A stretch of DNA of 64,000 nt, from assembly GCF_000719705.1 (NCBI RefSeq), contig NZ_JOHO01000029.1, positions 19,976 to 83,975 on the forward strand. The letters are read 5' to 3'. Position numbers and translations under genes: made by a program. Within the stretch, counting starts at the first letter, position 1. Every line of letters starts with the position of its first letter. The DNA comes from Streptomyces sp. NRRL S-350. GTDB taxonomy: Bacteria; Actinomycetota; Actinomycetes; Streptomycetales; Streptomycetaceae. The notes beneath the pieces are model-generated. The model worked only from the letters and a program-made list of their open reading frames with translations, searched no databases and was not told the origin of the DNA. Of the stretch, positions 33,161-41,552 are shown in pieces.

Positions 33161-34021
33161 ATGGACGACGCCCAGGAGCGCCGGACGGCGCTGTCGAGCT
33201 TCCTGCGCAGCCGCCGGGCGCGGCTGACGCCGCAGGAGGTCGGGCTGGCCCCGGGGGTGCGGCGGCGCACGCCGGGGCTGCGGCGGGAGGAACTGGCGCT
33301 GCTCGCGGGCGTCGGGGTGACCTGGTACACGTGGCTGGAGCAGGGGCGGGACATCCACCCGTCCCCGGAGGTGCTGGCGAGCCTCGCCCGGACGCTGCGG
33401 CTCGACCGCGCGGAGACGGCCTACCTGTTCCGGCTGGCCGGCAGCCACCCCCGGGACGGCGAGGTGGCGGCACCGGGGGACGTCCCGGTCCCGCTGCTGC
33501 GGCTGATGCGCGCGCAGTGGCCGGCGCCGTCCTTCGTGATGGACGCCAACTGGGACATCCGGGCCTGGAACCCGGGCGCGGACGCGCTGTTCGGCCTGAC
33601 CGACCGGGCACCGGACGAGTGCAACCTGGCCTGGGTCGTGTTCGGCAACCCGGTGCACCGGGCCCGGCTCGACCGGTGGGAGGAGCACGCCCGCCGCTTC
33701 CTGGCGCAGCTGCGCTCCGCCTACGCCGAGCGCGGCGGCGAGGCGACGGCCGTCGGGCGCCACCTGGCCCGGATGATCCGGCAGGTGCGCGGCGAGTACC
33801 CGGAGGCGGACCGCTGGCTGGACGAGCACCAGGTCGCCGAGCGCGGCGGCGCGCGGAAGGTGATCCGCCACGAGGTGGTGGGCGAGCTGCGGATCGACCA
33901 GCACGTGCTGCTGGCGGCGGAGGGCCTGCAGCTGATCGTGATGGCCCCGCAGGACGCCGAGACGGAGGAGCGGCTGCGCGTCCTGGCTCCGGCCGCCCCG
34001 GCGGTGGCGGCGCCGGTGTGA
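33161..34021 (+). CDS. XRE-family regulator with MmyB-like ligand domain
   Basis: 286 residues. Residues about 5-75 form the helix-turn-helix (LRSRRARLTPQEVGL, RRRTPGLRREELALLAGVGVTWYTWLEQGRDIHPSPEVLASLARTLRL). A MmyB-like PAS-type domain follows (PAPSFVMDANWDIRAWNPGADALFG, then a C-terminal DQHVLLAAEGLQLIVM). Such proteins usually control a divergent enzyme gene in response to a small hydrophobic ligand. GGGGGA at 33145-33150 favours the ATG at 33161 over GTG at 33152/33155. The likely target is the divergent propeller gene. Confidence 0.9.
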   Translation: MDDAQERRTALSSFLRSRRARLTPQEVGLAPGVRRRTPGLRREELALLAGVGVTWYTWLEQGRDIHPSPEVLASLARTLRLDRAETAYLFRLAGSHPRDGEVAAPGDVPVPLLRLMRAQWPAPSFVMDANWDIRAWNPGADALFGLTDRAPDECNLAWVVFGNPVHRARLDRWEEHARRFLAQLRSAYAERGGEATAVGRHLARMIRQVRGEYPEADRWLDEHQVAERGGARKVIRHEVVGELRIDQHVLLAAEGLQLIVMAPQDAETEERLRVLAPAAPAVAAPV

Positions 34022-34111
34022 GCCGGGGGCCGGGGCCTGCGGGCTCCGGGACGGGGTGGCCGCGCCGAGCCCGCCGGCCGTCCCGCCCGCCCGCCCGCCC
34101 GCCGGAACGCG

Positions 34112-34153
34112 GAACGGCCCGGCCCCCCTTGCGCGAGGGGGGCCGGGCCGTTC
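34112..34153. terminator. 17-bp terminator hairpin between convergent genes
   Basis: GAACGGCCCGGCCCCCC (34112-34128) pairs exactly with 34137-34153 around an 8-nt loop. It separates the convergent XRE and helicase genes. Confidence 0.85.
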
Positions 34154-34162
34154 GGCGGAGCG

Positions 34163-35830
34163 TCAGTCGAAGCTGCGGCGCTGGCGCCCGGTCCCGTAGT
34201 TGGAGCCGGACTTGGCGCCGCTGCCGGGCTTGGCGCGCCCGGCGGAGCGGCCGATGAAGCCGGCCGCCTGCGGGCGCTCGCCCTGGGTGGCGGCGCCCAT
34301 CCGCTGCTTGGGGCGGGGGCGGCGCGGGTTGCCGTTCATGTCGACGTCGGCGGGCAGCCCGGAGCGCTTGCCGGCGCGGCGGCGCGGGGCTCCGGCCTTG
34401 GCTCCGGCGCGTCCGGCGGCCTTGTCCTCCGCGGTCCCCGCGGCGGCGGCCTGGGCCACCGGGACGGCGACGGCGACCGGGACGCCGCTCGGCGTGCGGG
34501 CGCCGGTGATCCGGGCCAGGTCGGCGTCGCCCGGGCGGATCTTGGTGACGGTCGGGCGGATGCCGGCGACCGTCATCAGCCGGTTGACCTCGCGGCGCTG
34601 CTCGGGCAGCACGAGGGTGACGACCGTGCCGGACTCGCCGGCCCGGGCGGTGCGGCCGCCGCGGTGCAGGTAGTCCTTGTGGTCGACCGGCGGGTCGACG
34701 TTGACGACCAGGTCCAGGCCGTCGATGTGGATGCCGCGCGCGGCGACGTTGGTGGCGATCAGCGCGGTGACGTGGCCGTCGCGGAACTGGTCGAGGACCC
34801 GGTTGCGCTGCGGCTGGGACTTGCCGCCGTGCAGCGCCGCGGCCTTCACGCCGTTGCCGAGCAGCTGCTTGGCGAGCCGGTCGGCGCCGTGCTTGGTGTG
34901 CACGAACATGATCACGCGGCCTTCGCGGGAGGCGATGTGCGCGGCGGCGGAGGCCTTGTCGGACTGGTCGAGCTGCAGGACGTGGTGGTCCATGGTGGTG
35001 ACCGCGCCGGCCGAGGGGTCGACCGAGTGGGTGACCGGGTCGTTCAGGAAGCGCTTGACCAGCCGGTCGACGTTGCGGTCCAGGGTGGCGGAGAACAGCA
35101 TCCGCTGGCCGCCCTCGGCGACCTGCTCCAGCAGCTTGGTGACCTGCGGCAGGAAGCCCATGTCGGCCATCTGGTCGGCCTCGTCCAGGACGGTGATGGT
35201 CACGTCGGACAGGACGACGTCGCCGCGCCCGATCAGGTCGTCCAGGCGGCCCGGGGTGGCGACCAGCACCTCGGTGCCGCGGCGCACCGCGTTGGCCTGC
35301 CGGTTGATCGACATGCCGCCGACGACGGTGGTGATCCGCAGGTTCACGGCGGTGGCGTACGGGGTGAGCGCGTCGGTGACCTGCTGGGCCAGCTCGCGGG
35401 TGGGCACCAGGACGAGTGCCAGCGGGTGCCGGGCGACGGCGCGGCGGCCGGCGGTGCGGGTGAGCAGCGGCAGCCCGAAGGCCAGGGTCTTGCCGGAGCC
35501 GGTGCGGCCGCGGCCGAGCACGTCGCGCCCGGCGATCGCGTCGGGCAGCGTGGCGGCCTGGATCGGGAACGGCTCGGTGACGCCTTCGCGGCCGAGCGCG
35601 GAGAGGATGCCCTTGGGCATCTCCAGCTCGGCGAAGGTGGCCGCCGGGGGCCGGGCCGGGGTGCCCTCGACGACGGTGAAGTCGGCGGCCTCGGGCGTGA
35701 CGGCGCGGTTCTGCTTGGGGGCGCCGGTGCGGTTGCGCGGCTTGCGCGAACGGTCGCCGCCGGCGGTGCGGCGGGTCTGGTCGGTGGTGCGGGGGCCGCG
35801 GTCGCGCGGCGTGCGGGCAGGGGTGGTCAC
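34163..35830 (-). CDS. DEAD-box ATP-dependent RNA helicase
   Basis: 555 residues. Core motifs in order: Q motif FPIQAATLP, I GRTGSGKT, Ia PTRELAQQ, Ib TPGRLDDL, II VLDEADQM, III FSATLD, IV IMFVHTKH, V TNVAARGIHID and VI HRGGRTARAG. The C-terminus (about 120 residues) is basic and Gly/Arg-rich, ending in GRQRRSFD, for RNA binding. It probably remodels RNA in the cold or during ribosome assembly. GTG at 35830 is preferred because GGAG lies before it. It lies downstream of the cold-shock gene, separated by a terminator. Confidence 0.92.
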   Translation of the reverse strand: MTTPARTPRDRGPRTTDQTRRTAGGDRSRKPRNRTGAPKQNRAVTPEAADFTVVEGTPARPPAATFAELEMPKGILSALGREGVTEPFPIQAATLPDAIAGRDVLGRGRTGSGKTLAFGLPLLTRTAGRRAVARHPLALVLVPTRELAQQVTDALTPYATAVNLRITTVVGGMSINRQANAVRRGTEVLVATPGRLDDLIGRGDVVLSDVTITVLDEADQMADMGFLPQVTKLLEQVAEGGQRMLFSATLDRNVDRLVKRFLNDPVTHSVDPSAGAVTTMDHHVLQLDQSDKASAAAHIASREGRVIMFVHTKHGADRLAKQLLGNGVKAAALHGGKSQPQRNRVLDQFRDGHVTALIATNVAARGIHIDGLDLVVNVDPPVDHKDYLHRGGRTARAGESGTVVTLVLPEQRREVNRLMTVAGIRPTVTKIRPGDADLARITGARTPSGVPVAVAVPVAQAAAAGTAEDKAAGRAGAKAGAPRRRAGKRSGLPADVDMNGNPRRPRPKQRMGAATQGERPQAAGFIGRSAGRAKPGSGAKSGSNYGTGRQRRSFD

Positions 35831-35920
35831 GGGTTCTCCGTCCGTCGGGTCGGCAGCCCGCGGTGCGGGCTGGTCGGCCGTGGGATTGGGAGCGCGCCGC
35901 CCCGGCCGTATGGCGGCATG

Positions 35921-35956
35921 AGCGGGGGCCCGCACCGTGCGGTGCGGGCCCCCGCT
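35921..35956 (-). terminator. 16-bp terminator of the cold-shock gene
   Basis: AGCGGGGGCCCGCACC (35921-35936) and its exact complement (35941-35956) surround the loop GTGC, 35 bases past the cold-shock stop codon. It isolates that gene from the helicase gene. Confidence 0.85.
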
Positions 35957-35990
35957 TCGCGATGATCGCGAGTCAGCGTGGACGCTGACG

Positions 35991-36197
35991 TCAGCCGATG
36001 ATCATGATGTTCTCGGCCTGCGGGCCCTTCTGGCCCTGGGTCACGTCGAACTCGACCTTCTGGCCCTCGAACAGCTCGCGGAAGCCCTGAGCCTGGATGT
36101 TCGAGTAGTGGGCGAACACGTCAGCGCCGCCGCCGTCCTGCTCGATGAAGCCGAAGCCCTTTTCGCTGTTGAACCACTTCACGGTGCCGGTAGCCAT
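35991..36197 (-). CDS. Cold-shock protein (CspA family)
   Basis: 68 residues, the whole cold-shock domain: [20 protein letters not shown] with RNP1 (KGFGFI), DVFAHYSNI (RNP2) and a C-terminal GPQAENIMI. It binds single-stranded RNA or DNA and melts RNA structure. GAGGAG lies 7 bases before the ATG. The leader is long and contains a stable hairpin, typical of cold-shock mRNAs. Confidence 0.97.
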   Translation of the reverse strand: MATGTVKWFNSEKGFGFIEQDGGGADVFAHYSNIQAQGFRELFEGQKVEFDVTQGQKGPQAENIMIIG

Positions 36198-36380
36198 AAC
36201 CGTCTCCTCTAAAACTGGGGCATCAGGGACCCACACCTCGTGGATCCCCAAGTAGCCGCGATCCCCATCCGGAGACTGAAACACCGGACAAAACAAATGC
36301 GCCTGTTGGTGTTGGAACCAGCAGGCGCACACATACGTTCATGGGAACCAAAACTGCAACTGACTCGACTGTAGCACGGG
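36198..36380 (-). promoter_or_regulatory. Structured leader and promoter region of the cold-shock gene
   Basis: The hairpin arms TGCGCCTGTTGGT (36298-36310) and ACCAGCAGGCGCA (36317-36329) pair with one G-U around a 6-nt loop, about 100 bases before the start codon. A candidate -10 (TACAGT on the minus strand, near 36370) would give a 5' UTR of about 160 nt. The region is much less GC-rich than its surroundings. Confidence 0.5.
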
Positions 36381-36445
36381 GACACCCCGAACGACCGGGG
36401 ATTTTCCGCTGTACAGATCACGTTTGGCGCCCCCCGCAAAGGGGG

Positions 36446-36477
36446 AGGCGGCGCCCCGCCGAAGCGGGACGCCGCCT
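36446..36477. terminator. 14-bp hairpin after the MMPL gene
   Basis: AGGCGGCGCCCCGC (36446-36459) and GCGGGACGCCGCCT (36464-36477) pair with one mismatch around the stable CGAA loop, 19 bases past the MMPL stop on the minus strand. Confidence 0.8.
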
Positions 36478-36495
36478 GTCTTCCCGAGCGGTCGG

Positions 36496-38697
36496 TCAGC
36501 GTCGGCCGGCCGGCTCCGGCACGCCGTGCGCACCCGCCAGCGGGGCCGGCCCGCCGCCGTGGCCGTGACCGTGGCTGGGGCCGTCACCGTGGCCGGGCCA
36601 CCAGGCGCGGTGGCCGAGCAGCGCGGTGAGGGACGGGGTGAAGAACATCGCCATCACGAAGGCCGCCAGCACGATGCCGAAGGCCAGCGAGAAGCCGAGC
36701 TCCATGAAGAGCACGTTGCCCGCGAGCATGAAGGTCGCGAACGACGCCGCCAGGATGAAGCCGGCCGCGGCGACGGTCGGGCCGCCGTGCTTGATGGCCT
36801 CGCTGGCCGCCTCGCGCGGGCTGCGGCCCTCGCGGGCCTCCTCGCGCAGGCGGGAGATGATCAGGATGTTGTAGTCCGTGCCGATCGCCACCACGAAGAG
36901 GTAGATGAAGATCGGCAGCATGAACATCAGGCCCGGCTCGCCCTTGAGGTTCTGGAACAGCAGGGTGGTGGCCCCGAGGGTGCCGCCGAAGCCGAGGCCG
37001 ACCGAGGCCATCAGGTACCACGGTGCGACCACGCTGCGCAGTTGCAGGCCCAGGATGAGCATGATGATCAGCGCCGCGATCGGGAACACCAGCGTGTAGT
37101 CGTGCACCATCGCGGTGTTGATGTCCTTGTACACCGAGGTGATGCCGCCGACCAGGGCCTTGCTGTCGGCCGGGGCCGAGGCGTGGGCGGTGTCGCGGAC
37201 CTTCTCGATGGTGTCGATGGCCTTGTTGGAGGCCGGCGCGTCGTTCAGCATCACGGTGAAGTCACCGGTGGTGCCGTCCGCGTTGATCGTCTTGTTCTGG
37301 GCGCTCGGCGCGACCACGGAGGCCACCCCGGGGACGCCCTGGAGCTTGTCGGCGAAGTCCTTGATCGCCGAGTCGCCGAGCTTGGCGCCGTTGGTGCTGG
37401 TCAGGAAGACGTGGCTCGGGTCGGCGGCGCCGGCCGAGAACGCGGTCATCAGCTTGTCCTGGACGACCATCGACTCCTTGCCCTTGGGCATCGAGCTGCC
37501 CGCCAGGTCGTAGGTGCCGTTGTAGTTGACGCCGGCCAGGGCCAGCACCAGCAGGATGCCGCCGGAGGCCAGGGCGACCAGGCCGGGCTTCTTGCCGGTC
37601 ATCCGGCCGAGGGCGGCGAAGCGGGCGTTCTTCGGCTCCTGCATCCACTTCTTGCCCGGCCAGAACACGGCCTTGGACGGGAGGACGGCGAGCACGGCGG
37701 GGGCCAGGGTCAGCGAGACCAGGGCGGTCGCGATGACGGCGATGGCCAGCGCCGGGCCGAGCGCGGTGAACATGCCCAGGCTGGAGAGGACCAGCACGGC
37801 GAAGGCGACGGCGACGGCACCGGCGGCGGAGGCGATCGCCTCGCCGACCCGGCCGACGGCGTTGGCCACGGCCGTCTTGCGGTCCTCGCCCAGGCGCAGC
37901 CGCTCGCGGTAGCGGAAGGCGAGGAAGAGGAAGTAGTCCGTGCCGACGCCGAGGACCACGATGATCAGGATCGCGGAGGTCATCGGGGAGGACTTCAGGT
38001 CGAAGAGCTTGATCGCGTCGGCGATCAGGCCGTTGGCCACCGGCATCGCGATGGCCAGCGAGAGGACGACCGGCAGGAGGCCGGCCAGGATGCTGCGGAA
38101 GATGATGCCGACGATCAGGATGACCAACAGCAGGCTGCCGAGCATGACGATGGCGTCGGTGGCGCCGGAGGCGTCCTGCTGGTCGAGGCTGCTGGCGGCC
38201 TGGCCGCCGACCTGGAACTTCAGCCCGGTGCCGTCGGCGAGCTTGGAGCCCTCGCTGCGCAGCTTCTTGGCCGCGTCGGTGTACTCCGGGCTCTGCATCT
38301 TGGTCTTGTCGATGGCGACCATGGACAGCGCGTACTTGCCGTCCTTGGACTTCGCCGCCTTGGCGTCGACCGGCAGGATCTTCTCGACCGCGGGGATGTG
38401 CGCGGCGGTCAGACCGTTGACGACCTTGTCCATCGAGGCCTGGTCGGCGTCGTTCAGCGCCTGGCCGTCGTTGCGCTCGAAGAGCAGCAGCGCGGCGGGG
38501 GTGAAGCTCGACGGGAAGGCCTGCTCCTGGAGCTGTGCGGCCTGGATGGACTCGTAGTGCTTGGGCAGGAATGCGGACTCGTCCGTCTGGGAGGTGACCT
38601 TCGGCGCCGCCGCGACGATGGCGATCATCGCGACGACCCAGGCGATGATCACCCACCACGCGCGACGAACGACGAAGTGTCCTAGTCGGTGGAACAT
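36496..38697 (-). CDS. MMPL-family (RND) membrane transporter
   Basis: 733 residues in two similar halves, each with a large outer loop (about 40-180 and 380-510) and a block of membrane helices. Family motifs are GVGTDYFLFLAFRYRERLR and AIGTDYNILIISRLREE, the proton-relay D-Y pairs. The C-terminus is His/Gly-rich (GHGDGPSHGHGHGGG), perhaps metal binding. It exports lipids or drugs. AGGAGG lies 8 bases before the ATG at 38697. Two inverted operator-like elements lie in its promoter region, suggesting repressor control, but no regulator gene is adjacent. Confidence 0.9.
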   Translation of the reverse strand: MFHRLGHFVVRRAWWVIIAWVVAMIAIVAAAPKVTSQTDESAFLPKHYESIQAAQLQEQAFPSSFTPAALLLFERNDGQALNDADQASMDKVVNGLTAAHIPAVEKILPVDAKAAKSKDGKYALSMVAIDKTKMQSPEYTDAAKKLRSEGSKLADGTGLKFQVGGQAASSLDQQDASGATDAIVMLGSLLLVILIVGIIFRSILAGLLPVVLSLAIAMPVANGLIADAIKLFDLKSSPMTSAILIIVVLGVGTDYFLFLAFRYRERLRLGEDRKTAVANAVGRVGEAIASAAGAVAVAFAVLVLSSLGMFTALGPALAIAVIATALVSLTLAPAVLAVLPSKAVFWPGKKWMQEPKNARFAALGRMTGKKPGLVALASGGILLVLALAGVNYNGTYDLAGSSMPKGKESMVVQDKLMTAFSAGAADPSHVFLTSTNGAKLGDSAIKDFADKLQGVPGVASVVAPSAQNKTINADGTTGDFTVMLNDAPASNKAIDTIEKVRDTAHASAPADSKALVGGITSVYKDINTAMVHDYTLVFPIAALIIMLILGLQLRSVVAPWYLMASVGLGFGGTLGATTLLFQNLKGEPGLMFMLPIFIYLFVVAIGTDYNILIISRLREEAREGRSPREAASEAIKHGGPTVAAAGFILAASFATFMLAGNVLFMELGFSLAFGIVLAAFVMAMFFTPSLTALLGHRAWWPGHGDGPSHGHGHGGGPAPLAGAHGVPEPAGRR

Positions 38698-38794
38698 GCT
38701 CGATGCCTCCTGGGCATGGTTCACCGCAGCCCTTTGGGGGACGGGACGCTGGGCGACGGCAGGGACCGGCCCGGGAGGTGCCCGGAAGGCACCA

Positions 38795-38862
38795 CCTTGC
38801 CGGTCGGCAGGTAAGTAGGTCTGGGCATCATCCTACGAGTACTTGCTTGCCGCCCGGCAAGG
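38795..38862. promoter_or_regulatory. Inverted pair of TTGCCG palindromic elements
   Basis: Element 1 is CCTTGCCGGTCGGCAG followed by GTAAGTA (38795-38817). Element 2 (38840-38862) reads TACTTGCTTGCCG then CCCGGCAAGG. They are inverted copies separated by 22 bp, and each contains an inner TTGCCG/CGGCA dyad. They lie 100-165 bases upstream of the MMPL start and fit TetR-type operators. Confidence 0.6.
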
Positions 38863-39240
38863 AGCCCCCGTATTCCAACCCCCGTGAGAAGGGCCCCCCC
38901 GAAACGGCCCCGACCCAGTCTCTCCCGAACCCCGGCCGGTCGGCCTCGTGCTCCGGGTGGAGACACCTCCCCCTCAGGGTGGAGGCAGGTCCCCTACCCC
39001 CAGGGAGGAGTTCTCGGGGTCGGGGGCCAGGGAAAACCCCAACCCGCCCCCGACACGCCCCCCGAGGGGACTCCCGGGGAGGCGCCCGCGCGGCCCCACT
39101 GTCCGGCGCCACCGCTCGGCTCGCTCACCCCGCTGCCCGGCCCCGCTGCCGGTGGTCGGCGACCGGGTCGGATGCGGCGGCCTGGTCGCCGAGGCACGGA
39201 CGCCGCCTTCGCCGAGCACCGCACGGACGGCAGCCGAGCC

Positions 39241-39276
39241 GCCGCAGCGCGCGGGGCCCGGGCCCCGCGCGCTGCG
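39241..39276. repeat. 36-bp perfect palindrome
   Basis: The half CCGCAGCGCGCGGGGCCC is followed directly by its reverse complement with no spacer. It lies 78 bases before the start codon of the phosphotransferase gene. As RNA it would form a hairpin in that gene's leader. Confidence 0.85.
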
Positions 39277-39353
39277 GGGCCACGGGCCGGTGCGTCATGA
39301 TGATCACCGCCCCGGGATCCCCCGGGTGACCGCCGTGGGAACGGAGCCCAGTC

Positions 39354-40247
39354 ATGATCCCCTTCGACGAGGGCCGGGCCCGGCTGCTGCTCGCCCGCGC
39401 CTGCGCGCGCGCCGGACTGCCCGCCCCGGACGGCGCCCGGCTGCTCGCACTGGGCGAGAACGCCGTCTTCGACCTCGGCGACCCGGCCGTGGTCGCCAAG
39501 GTCGGCCGCGGCCCCGAGCTGTACGAGCGGGCGCACCGCGAGCTGACCGTCGCCCGCTGGCTGGCCGGCCAGGGCGTCCCCGTGGTGCGGCCGTACGACG
39601 CGCCGGCACCCGAGCCGCAGGCGGCCGACGGGCACCCCGTCACCTTCTGGCACCGGCTCGCCCCCGCCGTCCGCCCCGCCCGCCCGGTCGACCTCGCCCC
39701 GCTGCTGCACGCCCTGCACCGGCTGCCGGTACCGCCCGTCCCGCTCGGCCGGCGCGACCTGCTGGCCCCGGTCGGGCGCTGGCTGGACTCCGCCGAGGGG
39801 TACGTCGCCCCCGAGGACGTCGCCTTCCTGCGCGACCGCCGGGACGCCTTCGCGGCCGCCCTGGCCGACCTCGCCCCCCGGCTGCGCCCCGGCGTGATCC
39901 ACGGCGACGCCCTGCCCCGCAACGTCCACGTCGGCCCGGACGGCCCGGTCCTGCTCGACCTGGAGTTCGTCGCCGACGACCTGCGCGAACACGACCTGGT
40001 GGTCCTCGCCCTCGCCCACGACCGCTACGGCGTGCCCGGCGAGGAGTACCGCGCGTTCACCGAGGCGTACGGCTGGGACGTGCGCGACTGGCCCGGCTTC
40101 GCGGTGCTGCGCGGGGCCCGGGAGACCGCCAGTGCCTCCTGGGTGGCTCAGCAGGCGGCGAGCAACCCGGCCGCGTCCGCCGAGTTCCGGCGGCGCGTCG
40201 ACTCCCTGCGCGACGGGGCCACCGAGGTGCGCTGGTACCCGTTCTGA
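39354..40247 (+). CDS. APH-family phosphotransferase
   Basis: 297 residues of the aminoglycoside/choline-kinase fold. The N-lobe is LLALGENAVFDLGDPAVVAKV with the ATP-binding Lys. The catalytic loop is VIHGDALPRNVHV (H-x-D-x4-N) and the metal Asp is in LLDLEFV. Most such genes in soil actinomycetes phosphorylate unknown small molecules, so antibiotic resistance is possible but unproven. It stands alone on the plus strand. Confidence 0.85.
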   Translation: MIPFDEGRARLLLARACARAGLPAPDGARLLALGENAVFDLGDPAVVAKVGRGPELYERAHRELTVARWLAGQGVPVVRPYDAPAPEPQAADGHPVTFWHRLAPAVRPARPVDLAPLLHALHRLPVPPVPLGRRDLLAPVGRWLDSAEGYVAPEDVAFLRDRRDAFAAALADLAPRLRPGVIHGDALPRNVHVGPDGPVLLDLEFVADDLREHDLVVLALAHDRYGVPGEEYRAFTEAYGWDVRDWPGFAVLRGARETASASWVAQQAASNPAASAEFRRRVDSLRDGATEVRWYPF

Positions 40248-40417
40248 CAGCGGCCCGTACCCCGGCCGGCGCGCGGGCGCCAACCGGGGCGGGTGTGAGA
40301 AGGCTCTTAGAGCGGAGCGGTCCGCCGCGCAACCGGGGCACGTACGCTCGGCGTCCTACCGGACAGTCGTCCTGACCCGAGACCCTCACCCCACTCGCAC
40401 CCTCAGGAGCCGCCGCC

Positions 40418-41482
40418 ATGCACGGGACCGCCCTGCGCCCCTCCGCCGCCCCGAACCGCCCGCCCCGCTCCCGGCGCAGGTTGGTCGCGGGCTGCGTCGC
40501 GGTCGCCGCCGTCCTGGGCCTGGCCGCCTGCGGGACGGCCAGCGGGGCGCTGCAGCCGCCGAGCGCCGCCCGGCCGAGCGGGACGGCGGTGACCACCCTC
40601 GCGCCGACGCCCGGCTCCGACGGCGTGCCGCCGGCGTCCGGGTCCGCAGGGTCGGCCGCCGCCTCCACGCCGTCGGCGCCGTCCGCGTCGGCGCCGTCCG
40701 CGTCGACGCCGCCGTCCACGTCGTCCGCTCCGGCTGCTCCGGCCGTTCCCGCGAAGCCGCGCACGCCCGCGACCCCGGCCGCCCCCGCCGTGTCGACCAC
40801 GCCCTCCGTGCCCGCCACGCCGATCGTCCCGGGCTCCCCTGCCGCGGCCTCCTCCCCCGCCGCGCCGCCCCCGCACACCGGGGCGGGCACGGTGATCGGC
40901 TCGACCGCCTCGGGCGGCCGCACCGTCGCACTCACCTTCGACGACGGCCCCGGCCCCGCGACCGGCCAGATCCTGGACCTGCTCGCCCAGTACCACGTCA
41001 AGGCGACGTTCTGCGAGATCGGCCAGAACGCCGCAGCCAACCCGGCCGCGGTCAAGCGCGTCCTGGCCGAGGGGCACCGGCTGTGCGACCACAGCGTCCA
41101 CCACCCGCAGCCGTTCGCGAAGCTCCCGCACGACAAGGCGGCGTACGAGATCACCGCCGCCCGGGACATGATCGTCCAGGCCGGCGGCCCCGGCACCCAG
41201 GTCTCCTGGTTCCGCGCCCCCGGCGGCGGCTTCAACGCCGACAACGAGCGCACAACCGCGGGCCTCGGGATGTCCTCGCTCGGCTGGTCGGTCGACCCGC
41301 GGGACTGGTCCCGCCCCGGCGTGCCGGCGATCGTCTCCACCGTGCAGAAGCAGCTGAAGCCCGGCGGGGTGATCCTCATGCACGACGGCGGCGGCGACCG
41401 CAGCCAGACCGTGGCCGCCCTGAAGCAGCTGCTGCCCTGGCTGGTCGCCCAGGGGTACACCTTCGACTTCCCGGCGGCCTGA
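40418..41482 (+). CDS. Polysaccharide deacetylase lipoprotein (NodB domain)
   Basis: 354 residues. A lipobox (LGLAAC) follows the signal helix; a Ser/Ala/Pro/Thr linker of about 110 residues reaches to a C-terminal NodB domain. Catalytic motifs: TFDDGP (metal Asp), DHSVHHP (metal His pair), FRAPGG, VDPRDWSRPG and VILMHDGGG. It would remove N-acetyl groups from chitin-like or peptidoglycan chains at the outer membrane face. TACGCT at 40343-40348 may be its -10. Confidence 0.9.
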   Translation: MHGTALRPSAAPNRPPRSRRRLVAGCVAVAAVLGLAACGTASGALQPPSAARPSGTAVTTLAPTPGSDGVPPASGSAGSAAASTPSAPSASAPSASTPPSTSSAPAAPAVPAKPRTPATPAAPAVSTTPSVPATPIVPGSPAAASSPAAPPPHTGAGTVIGSTASGGRTVALTFDDGPGPATGQILDLLAQYHVKATFCEIGQNAAANPAAVKRVLAEGHRLCDHSVHHPQPFAKLPHDKAAYEITAARDMIVQAGGPGTQVSWFRAPGGGFNADNERTTAGLGMSSLGWSVDPRDWSRPGVPAIVSTVQKQLKPGGVILMHDGGGDRSQTVAALKQLLPWLVAQGYTFDFPAA

Positions 41483-41552
41483 CCGGCACCGGTACCGGCG
41501 GCCGACGGCGGCGGCTGACTGCCTGACGGACCGCGGTCCTAGGCTGTGCGGC

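Larger units (their letters stand above)
38698..39353. other. Divergent intergenic region, 656 bp
   Basis: It separates MMPL (minus) from the phosphotransferase (plus). It holds an operator-like inverted pair (38795-38862) and a 36-bp perfect palindrome (39241-39276). The rest is GC-rich with runs of C and G and shows no convincing ORF or RNA gene. Confidence 0.6.

Noticed and set aside
39354..40247. Specific antibiotic-resistance kinase
   Set aside because: Only the general APH fold is supported; no resistance subfamily is recognisable.
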